From positions 20,084-25,318 of the forward strand of contig DGEF01000036.1 of NCBI GenBank assembly GCA_002385805.1: a DNA stretch of 5,235 bases, given 5' to 3'. Source of the stretch: Peptococcaceae bacterium UBA3933 (GTDB lineage: Bacteria > Bacillota > Peptococcia > Peptococcales > BICA1-8). Positions 1 through 5,002 of the stretch are shown here, in pieces; within the stretch, counting starts at the first letter, position 1; the number at the start of each line of letters is the position of its first letter. The translations under genes and the position numbers were made by a program. The notes beneath the pieces are model-generated. The model had not been told where the DNA came from. It was given only the letters and a program-made list of their open reading frames with translations, and did not search any database.

Positions 1-576
1 ATTGGAATGCACATTTTAGCCATTTTTATCGGTATGGTCTATTTATGGTCAACAGTTAACAGTATTTGGCCCAGTATATTAGGGTTACTTTTAATGACAA
101 TAAGTGGCTTTGCTACTATGACTGAAGTGGCTGTAGGTGCTTTTGGAACAGATATAGCAGTCCTTATGTTATTATCCATGGTATTTTTTGGGGGAGTTGA
201 ATACGCCGGGTGTACTCAGTACATGGCACGCTGGTTTGTTACCCGTAAAATAATAGATGGCCGACCCTATATATTTTTATTTATATTTTTCCTTGGTTCA
301 TATTTTCTTAGCGGTTTAACAGATCCTATTGCTAGCTTATTTATTTTATGGCCAATAGCTGTTGAATTTCTTCAGGAATTGGGGGTAAAGAAAGATGAAA
401 AGGCATATGCTGTTACAATTTTTGGTATTTATTTAGCCGCTACTTTAGGACAGCCTATGTTTCCCTTTAAAGGTGCTGCTTTAGTCTGTGTTGCTACTTT
501 CGAGAGCCTATCGGGAATTCAGGTTAATTATTTAGCCTATGTTTTAGTAAATATAATTCTATCAGTTATATGTTAG
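1..576 (+). pseudogene. SLC13/DASS-type anion permease, N-terminal half, frameshifted (left end outside window)
   Basis: This is a polytopic membrane protein, likely a sodium-coupled or ion-coupled carrier for organic or inorganic anions in the cytoplasmic membrane. The frame is open from base 1 and the first in-frame ATG (base 7) lies inside a hydrophobic segment, so the true start is upstream. Counting from that ATG, about six or seven hydrophobic segments are visible, at residues 1-17, 20-36, 49-67, 88-105, 109-122, 134-152 and 174-189. Family-like stretches include FIGMVYLWSTV, IWPSILGLL and the 'trkiidGRPyiF' loop. The reading stops at a TAG, and the protein obviously continues in another frame (see next entry). 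SLC13 proteins usually have 450-500 residues, so the second structural repeat is missing. The usual SNT-type substrate motif is not recognisable (GLTDPIASL stands in that area), so I cannot name a substrate. A more distant member of the ion-transporter superfamily is possible. Confidence 0.72.
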
Positions 577-1172
577 CTGTTTTTATGTTACTGGTTAAAT
601 TCATTTTCAAGCCTGATCTTAGAGGCTTTCAAAAGATTAATGTAGAACAATTTAAAAAGAACCTTTTAACTAAAGACGGTTACATTAAAACCATTTTTAT
701 TAAAGAAAAAATGACTGTTTTCGGTGAACAATTTATTTTTCACAGTCAGCCTGGAATCAATGAGGTAATTGCTTTAGAAGACTGTGAGTTGTATTTTTTT
801 CCTAAAAAACAAATTCTCAAACTTATGCAGGAGGATTTTGAATTAACTTTATTTATTTGCCAAAGTCAGGCCATTCAAGCGAGAATGTTGGCTTACCAAA
901 TTTATGATCTGGCTAAACGAAATATCCTGCAAAGCATGGCGCGAATTCTCTATAGCATATTTTGTTATGAAAAAACCAAAGGTTCTCAGGAAATACCCTT
1001 GTCAATCAATATCACTCATGAGGTACTGGCTAATATGCTAGGTGCTCATCGGGTTACAGTAACTAAAAATATAAATTATGTAAAAGAACTGGGTATTATC
1101 GATTATAAGTATGAAAAAATAATGATCTTAGATCCGGAAAGATTGAAAAAAATGGCCGAAGATGACTTTTAA
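570..1172 (+). pseudogene. Permease tail fused to truncated Crp/Fnr-family transcriptional regulator
   Basis: This open frame is a chimaera. Residues 1-30 continue the upstream permease: a hydrophobic helix (LAVFMLLVKFIF) is followed by the KPDLRGFQKINVEQF loop typical of SLC13 proteins. From about residue 47 the protein is a Crp/Fnr regulator. MTVFGEQFIFHSQPG and VIALEDCELYFFPK are the second half of the effector-binding beta-roll, residues about 84-130 are the dimerisation helix, and residues about 140-200 are the winged helix. The helix-turn-helix reads THEVLANMLGAHRVTVTK and the wing reads GIIDYKYEKIMILD. A full Crp/Fnr protein has about 220-230 residues, so roughly the first 60-70 are absent. 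Residues 31-46 (LLTKDGYIKTIFI) may be permease or a further Crp piece with an internal deletion. The ATG overlaps the previous stop (ATGTTAG), but no ribosome binding site precedes it. The DNA-binding half could still fold if translated. It is probably a deletion product that no longer senses its ligand. The Crp/Fnr identity of the C-terminal part is very sure. Confidence 0.82.
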
Positions 1173-1204
1173 ATGGAAGGTTTTTCTTCCATTTTTTTAT
1201 TTTT
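1171..1204 (+). terminator. Rho-independent terminator after the regulator remnant
   Basis: AAATGGAAG (1171-1179) pairs perfectly with CTTCCATTT (1186-1194) around a 6-base loop. A T-rich tract to about 1204 follows. The left arm begins inside the TAA stop codon, so the gene and its terminator overlap. It separates the permease/regulator scar from the assT operon. Confidence 0.85.
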
Positions 1205-1207
1205 CCC

Positions 1208-1229
1208 GTTAATTGTAACTCCCGTTACA
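1208..1229 (+). promoter_or_regulatory. Predicted Crp/Fnr-type operator, two overlapping dyads
   Basis: TGTAAC (1214-1219), TCCC (1220-1223) and GTTACA (1224-1229) form a perfect 16-bp inverted repeat with a 4-base spacer, the format of Crp/Fnr-family operators. A second dyad, GTTA-attg-TAAC (1208-1219), shares its right half-site. Three half-sites therefore alternate at 8-bp steps. The centre of the perfect dyad (1221.5) is 40-41 bp upstream of the start point predicted from the TATAAT at 1250-1255. The neighbouring regulator remnant is of the matching family. That it binds here is inference. Confidence 0.68.
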
Positions 1230-1262
1230 GTCAGAATTACTGGAAAAATTATAATTAAGATT
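1227..1262 (+). promoter_or_regulatory. Predicted promoter of the assT operon
   Basis: A perfect -10 hexamer TATAAT lies at 1250-1255, which puts the start point near 1262. At the matching -35 position (about 1227-1232) the sequence is ACAGTC, a poor match to TTGACA. A good -10, a poor -35 and a dyad at about -41 are what a class II activator-dependent promoter would look like. Confidence 0.6.
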
Positions 1263-1283
1263 AGAAAAATTAATATATTTTTT

Positions 1284-1289
1284 AAGGAG
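1284..1289 (+). promoter_or_regulatory. Ribosome binding site deciding the assT start
   Basis: AAGGAG ends 8 bases before the ATG at 1298. A possible GTG start at 1289 in the same frame overlaps this site, so it cannot be used with it. The ATG is chosen. Confidence 0.8.
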
Positions 1290-1297
1290 TGAAAAAA

Positions 1298-3181
1298 ATG
1301 CGAAAATATTTGCAAACTACAAAACATTTGATTACTTTGCAACATGAGTCTGAAGAAAAATTTCTTCAAGAATTCAGAAGTGGTAATTACACCTTTGAAA
1401 ATCCCTTAGTTGTAATAAATCCTTATTTAATTAATCCTTTAGCAGCGGTTATTTGTTTTAACACTGAAGAAGAAGTAGCCGTAGAAATTACAGTTAAAGG
1501 GAAAACAAAAGAGGCAGATTTGAATCATGTCTTTACTAAAGAAAAAGAACACATCCTACCTATTTACGGTCTTTATGATAACTACGTAAATACAGTAATC
1601 TTAAAACTAGAAACCGGTGAAACAAAGGAAGTAAAAATCGAAACAGAAGCAATTGATGTTAATAGACCCCATTACTGTCGTACTACTTATGAATATTTCG
1701 GCAATGACTTGATGATCCTTTCCTCCACCACACCTTTGATTGAATCTGCCAAAACTTGTGGCTATGATTTCTTGGGCGATGTGAGATGGGTTATTACTGA
1801 AAAGGCTAGTTGGGATATTAAAAAATTAGCTAATGGCAGACTTTTGGTGACTTCTTATCGTTCAATGCAGAAGCCTTATTATACCATAGGATTAATGGAA
1901 ATGGATTTTTGTGGGAAAATCTATAAAGAATACAGACTGCCCGGCGGATTCCATCATGATGCGGTGGAATTGGAAAACGGTAATATTTTAGCGGCTTCTG
2001 ATAACGATTTTAATGATTCTGTAGAAGACTTCATTGTGGAAATTGACAGAAAAACCGGCAACATAGTTAAGTCATGGGATCTGCAAAAAATCTTACCCAG
2101 AGAAGAAGGTAAGGCAGGGGACTGGAACTACCATGACTGGTTCCACAATAATTCTGTTTGGTATGATAAAGCTACTAATTCTATTACTTTATCCGGCAGA
2201 CATCAGGATGCGGTTATTAATATTGATTATGACACAGGTGAATTAAACTGGATTCTAGGTGACCCGGAAGGTTGGGGGGAAAAGTGGCAAAAGTTTTTCT
2301 TTAAAAATGTAACAAAAGGAGATTTTGACTGGCAGTATGAACAGCACTCAGCCATGATTTTACCCAATGGAGATGTGTTCTTGTTCGACAATGGTACTTA
2401 TCGAGCTAAAACAGTGGAAAAAAGAGTACCACCTGAGCAAAACTTTTCTCGGGGTGTAATCTACAGAATTAATACAGAGAAAATGGAAATAGAACAGGTC
2501 TGGCAGTACGGAAAAGAAAGAGGAGCTCAATTTTATTCTCCTTATATCTGTAATGTGGATTACTATGGTGAAGGACATTATATGATTCATTCCGGTGGTA
2601 TTGCTACTTACCGGGGAAGACATACTGACGAATTAGGAGCAATGCTTTTAAATAAATATAAAGACCAACACATCCATTTAACTTTAGAATCAATAACCGT
2701 TGAATTACTGAATAACGAAGTGAAGTATGAGTTAAATGTTAAGGGTGGCAACTATTACCGGGCCAGAAGATTATCTTTATATGATGAAAATACTAAACTA
2801 GAGCTAGGAAAAGGTGAGTTTTTAGGCGGATTTGGGGTTACTCCTGAATTTGGTATGAAAGTCAAATTTAAAGATGTTGAGGAGGAAGTGCCGTCTAAAC
2901 ACAACCTATCCCTTGTTTTGGAAGAGGATAGATTGGCTTTAAGAGGTACATTTAAAGAAGGCTCACAGGTATTCCTTGAATTAAAAGGGCAGGAAGGTTC
3001 TAAATATTATTTAGTACCAACTGAAGTTCATGATATTACTGCTGCCTGTGTATCTTTTGAAGAACAAAATGACAGTGATATTCAATACTATGTAAGTAGA
3101 GAAGGATTATCCGGTGAGTATGATATATACCTTAATATAGACAATTTAAGGTATGATACAAAATGCTCAATAAAACTGTAA
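1298..3181 (+). CDS. assT: PAPS-independent aryl-sulfate sulfotransferase
   Basis: This 627-residue protein transfers a sulfuryl group from one aryl sulfate ester to another phenol through a sulfated histidine, without PAPS. Residues about 25-120 form the N-terminal Ig-like beta domain. Residues about 130-450 form the beta-propeller with all expected active-site motifs: GFHHD (H219/H220), YHDWFHNNS (H283), SGRHQD (R301) and QYEQHSAM (H350). They correspond to E. coli AssT His252, His356, Arg374 and the sulfated His436; the His356-Arg374 spacing of 18 is identical. About 165 further beta-rich residues follow the propeller. E. coli AssT is periplasmic, but this N-terminus (MRKYLQTTKHL, then charged) has no signal peptide, so the enzyme appears cytoplasmic. 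The loop that carries the E. coli disulfide is shortened here: R301 to H350 is 49 residues against 62, with no Cys between them. There are seven scattered Cys (53, 127, 154, 205, 418, 584, 623). It is the first gene of an operon with a thioredoxin and a TrxB-like flavoprotein. Confidence 0.95.
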   Translation: MRKYLQTTKHLITLQHESEEKFLQEFRSGNYTFENPLVVINPYLINPLAAVICFNTEEEVAVEITVKGKTKEADLNHVFTKEKEHILPIYGLYDNYVNTVILKLETGETKEVKIETEAIDVNRPHYCRTTYEYFGNDLMILSSTTPLIESAKTCGYDFLGDVRWVITEKASWDIKKLANGRLLVTSYRSMQKPYYTIGLMEMDFCGKIYKEYRLPGGFHHDAVELENGNILAASDNDFNDSVEDFIVEIDRKTGNIVKSWDLQKILPREEGKAGDWNYHDWFHNNSVWYDKATNSITLSGRHQDAVINIDYDTGELNWILGDPEGWGEKWQKFFFKNVTKGDFDWQYEQHSAMILPNGDVFLFDNGTYRAKTVEKRVPPEQNFSRGVIYRINTEKMEIEQVWQYGKERGAQFYSPYICNVDYYGEGHYMIHSGGIATYRGRHTDELGAMLLNKYKDQHIHLTLESITVELLNNEVKYELNVKGGNYYRARRLSLYDENTKLELGKGEFLGGFGVTPEFGMKVKFKDVEEEVPSKHNLSLVLEEDRLALRGTFKEGSQVFLELKGQEGSKYYLVPTEVHDITAACVSFEEQNDSDIQYYVSREGLSGEYDIYLNIDNLRYDTKCSIKL

Positions 3182-3198
3182 TTAACTTTTAAAGTTGT

Positions 3199-3203
3199 GG
3201 AGG
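3199..3203 (+). promoter_or_regulatory. Ribosome binding site deciding the thioredoxin start
   Basis: GGAGG ends 10 bases before the ATG at 3214. An in-frame GTG at 3205 is only one base away from it and is rejected as a start. Confidence 0.75.
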
Positions 3204-3213
3204 AGTGAAAAAA

Positions 3214-3543
3214 ATGGCTTTACAAAAACTAAATCCTGATAATTTTTCAGAAAAAGTTTATGAGAATGAAGAAGCTTGCCTAGTTGTATTTTCAAGAAAA
3301 AGCTGTCATGTCTGTCAATCAGTGCTTCCCATCTTAGAAGAATTAGCTCCAAAATATGAAGGAAAATTTCCCTTTTATTATGTTGATGCAGAAGAACATA
3401 AAAGCCTTTTTCAGAGTTTTTCTTTAAAAGGTGTGCCTCAAATCCTCTTTTTTAATGAAGGGGCATATCAAGGCAAAATGGCTGGACAGATTGATGAAGA
3501 CGAATTAGAAGAAAAAATAGCAGAAATTTTGGATGAAGTATAG
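3214..3543 (+). CDS. Thioredoxin-fold protein with CHVC active site
   Basis: This is a 109-residue single-domain thioredoxin with no signal peptide, and so a cytoplasmic dithiol/disulfide carrier. The active site is SRKSCHVCQ, with Cys31 and Cys34 where thioredoxin normally has WCGPC. Pro75 in GVPQILFF is the cis-proline facing the active site. The remaining beta-alpha pattern (FPFYYVDAEEHKSLFQSFSLKGVP, then a C-terminal helix) is regular thioredoxin. The length matches the family's usual 105-110 residues. Loss of the Trp and of Gly-Pro predicts a redox potential and a partner range different from housekeeping thioredoxin; a His inside the CxxC motif often makes it more oxidising. An extra Cys is at 22. 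It lies 32 bases after assT and 18 bases before the TrxB-like gene, on the same strand with no terminator between, so it is probably the substrate of that flavoprotein. The role toward AssT is unknown. Sure of the fold, unsure of the partner. Confidence 0.9.
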   Translation: MALQKLNPDNFSEKVYENEEACLVVFSRKSCHVCQSVLPILEELAPKYEGKFPFYYVDAEEHKSLFQSFSLKGVPQILFFNEGAYQGKMAGQIDEDELEEKIAEILDEV

Positions 3544-3550
3544 AGAAAGG
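3544..3550 (+). promoter_or_regulatory. Weak ribosome binding site before the TrxB-like gene
   Basis: AGAAAGG directly follows the thioredoxin stop codon. It is 11 bases from the ATG at 3562 and 2 bases from an in-frame GTG at 3553. The ATG fits better, but the site is weak and translation may be coupled to the gene before it. Confidence 0.5.
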
Positions 3551-3561
3551 CAGTGACAATA

Positions 3562-4779
3562 ATGATAGGAAACTATGATTTGTTGATTATCGGCGGGGGG
3601 CCTGCGGGCCTTACTGCCGCTATTTATGGAGGAAGAGCAAGACTAAAAACACTGGTAATAAACAAAGGTACTGTAGGGGGACTTGTCAATACAACCCGTG
3701 AATTAGTCAATTACCCTGGGTACCAACAAGTAACAGGACCGGAATTAATGGAGGATTTTAAAAAACATGCCCAGTTTTTTGGAGTAGATTTTTTAAAAGA
3801 TGAAGTTGTCCAAGTGGATTTTAATGGTGAAGAAAAATACATTAAGACTAAAAAGGGCAAAGAATTTAAAGCTAAAGCCGTTATTATAGCCTGTGGCAGT
3901 GAGCCACGTCTTCTAAACATACCTGGAGAAAAAAGACTAAGAGGTAGCGGTGTGGCTTATTGTGCCACCTGTGATGCGGAATTTTTCGAAGGAGAAGATG
4001 TGGTGGTAGTAGGTAGTGGTGACCAAGCCATTGAAGAAGGTATGTTTATTACTAAATTTGCCCGTAAAGTAACTGTGATTGTTCTCCATGACGAAGGAAT
4101 TTTAGACTGTAACAAAGTAAGTGCTGAAAGGGCCTTCCAAAACGAAAAAATGGAGTTTATCTGGAACTCCACCATAGAAGAAGTTTTAGGGGAAGACAGT
4201 GTAGAAGGAGTAAAAATCAAGAATTTAAAAACAGGTCAATCTACTGAAATGCCATGTCAAGGAGTTTTTTTCTTTGTGGGAATGGTACCCTCAACTGGTT
4301 TTCTGAAAGATAGCGGAATTGAAATGGATCATAAAGGGTATATCAAAGTCAATGAAATGATGGAAACTAACATAGAAGGAGTATATGCGGCAGGTGACAA
4401 TAGAGTAAAATACTTAAGACAGGTTGTTACCTCTGCCGGTGACGGAGCTACTGCCGCTGTAGCTGCGGAAAGGTATATTGAAGAATTAAATAGTTTTAAA
4501 GAAAATGTACTGGAAAGTGAGAAAAAAGTTCTCTTACTTTTTTTCAATGCCCAAAATAATGAAAGTTTGGAATTTAGCACTTTGCTAGAAGAAGCTAATA
4601 ATGATTGTGGTGAAGTATACAAAATCGTTAAAGTTGATTTAGCTACGAAAAAGACTCTAGCCCAGAAGTATGCAGTGGACAAAGCTCCGGCGGTTATTGT
4701 GCTGGATAAAGGGGAAGTAGTTAAACGGTTAGAGTGTGTTCTGGATAAGGAAAAAGTTAAAACTCAATTATGTTGCTAA
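3562..4779 (+). CDS. trxB: Thioredoxin-reductase-like flavoprotein with C-terminal degenerate thioredoxin domain
   Basis: This 405-residue flavoprotein of the low-molecular-weight thioredoxin reductase family should pass electrons to the thioredoxin encoded just upstream. It has the FAD site GGGPAG (11-16), the redox dithiol CATC (Cys134/Cys137) in VAYCATCDAEFF, and the distal FAD motif AAGDNRVKYLRQVVTSAGDGA (277-297). Its second Rossmann motif is GSGDQA (151-156). The usual NADPH 2'-phosphate clamp HRRxxxR reads H-D-E-G-I-L-D from His176, so three arginines are replaced by Asp, Glu and Asp. NADPH is therefore an unlikely donor; NADH or ferredoxin, as in the clostridial ferredoxin-dependent flavin thioredoxin reductases, should be considered. 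Ordinary TrxB has about 310-320 residues. Here residues 322-405 add a thioredoxin-like domain (LLLFFNAQNNESLEF, cis-Pro376 in KAPAVIVL) whose CxxC is replaced by NESL and which ends in Cys404-Cys405. It is the last gene of the assT operon. The family is certain and the donor is inferred. Confidence 0.9.
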   Translation: MIGNYDLLIIGGGPAGLTAAIYGGRARLKTLVINKGTVGGLVNTTRELVNYPGYQQVTGPELMEDFKKHAQFFGVDFLKDEVVQVDFNGEEKYIKTKKGKEFKAKAVIIACGSEPRLLNIPGEKRLRGSGVAYCATCDAEFFEGEDVVVVGSGDQAIEEGMFITKFARKVTVIVLHDEGILDCNKVSAERAFQNEKMEFIWNSTIEEVLGEDSVEGVKIKNLKTGQSTEMPCQGVFFFVGMVPSTGFLKDSGIEMDHKGYIKVNEMMETNIEGVYAAGDNRVKYLRQVVTSAGDGATAAVAAERYIEELNSFKENVLESEKKVLLLFFNAQNNESLEFSTLLEEANNDCGEVYKIVKVDLATKKTLAQKYAVDKAPAVIVLDKGEVVKRLECVLDKEKVKTQLCC

Positions 4780-4805
4780 TGGTTAAAAAGTGGCAAGGCA
4801 ATTTT

Positions 4806-4837
4806 AAAAGCAGGGGATAAGTTCCTCTGCTTTTTTT
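4806..4837 (+). terminator. Rho-independent terminator of the assT operon
   Basis: AGCAGGGGA (4809-4817) pairs with TTCCTCTGCT (4822-4831) around a short loop with one G-U pair. The stem is extended by A-T pairs, and seven T follow (4831-4837). It lies 26 bases after the TrxB-like stop codon. Confidence 0.9.
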
Positions 4838-4908
4838 ATTGTGGTAAAAATAATATTTCGCTTTGAGAGGAAATTATTTTTTACTTTTTAATATTATTTA
4901 TAAATTTT

Positions 4909-4944
4909 TTTACTAAGACAATCTATTTTTTTATAAATAAATAT
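4909..4944 (+). promoter_or_regulatory. Possible promoter of the dipeptidase gene
   Basis: TTTACT (4909-4914) and TATAAA (4932-4937) are separated by 17 bases, giving a predicted start near 4944 and a leader of about 59 bases. The region is very AT-rich, so chance matches are common. TTGAGA (4863-4868) with TTTAAT (4887-4892) is an alternative with an 18-base spacer. Confidence 0.35.
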
Positions 4945-4954
4945 GCCTGGTCTA

Positions 4955-4990
4955 CATATATTTTAATAGGTCTTGTACCAAAAATATATG
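4955..4990 (+). promoter_or_regulatory. AU-rich leader hairpin abutting the dipeptidase ribosome binding site
   Basis: CATATATTTT (4955-4964) and AAAATATATG (4981-4990) are a perfect 10-bp inverted repeat. Inside the 16-base loop, GGT (4969-4971) can pair with ACC (4977-4979). The right arm ends on the first G of the GGAGG Shine-Dalgarno. There is no T-tract after it, so it is not a terminator. It may affect ribosome access or be a chance product of the AT-rich sequence. Confidence 0.4.
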
Positions 4991-4998
4991 GAGGTGAT
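4990..4998 (+). promoter_or_regulatory. Strong ribosome binding site deciding a TTG start
   Basis: GGAGGTGAT is a near-perfect anti-16S match. Its GGAGG ends 8 bases before TTG at 5003. An in-frame ATG at 4988 overlaps the site and would put charged and hydrophobic residues ahead of the clear KRK signal start, so TTG is chosen. Confidence 0.8.
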
Positions 4999-5002
4999 TT
5001 TA

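Noticed and set aside
1169..1369. Reverse-strand open frame of 66 codons across the assT control region
   Set aside because: It covers the terminator, operator and promoter, its Phe/Ile-rich translation comes from AT-rich DNA, and no ribosome binding site supports it.
2360..2623. Reverse-strand open frame of 87 codons inside assT
   Set aside because: It lies antisense to the conserved propeller coding sequence and its translation resembles no protein I know.
3184..3196. Palindrome AACTTTTAAAGTT between assT and the thioredoxin gene
   Set aside because: It is short and AT-only apart from one pair, with no T-tract after it. It is too weak for a terminator and not clearly an operator.
3711..4682. 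Three reverse-strand open frames (69, 87 and 117 codons) inside the TrxB-like gene
   Set aside because: They are Ser/Thr/Leu-rich mirror images of a well-conserved flavoprotein, with no start signals of their own.
4863..4892. TTGAGA with TTTAAT as the dipeptidase promoter
   Set aside because: It is possible, but the 18-base spacer and longer leader make it less likely than TTTACT/TATAAA at 4909-4937. Neither is certain.
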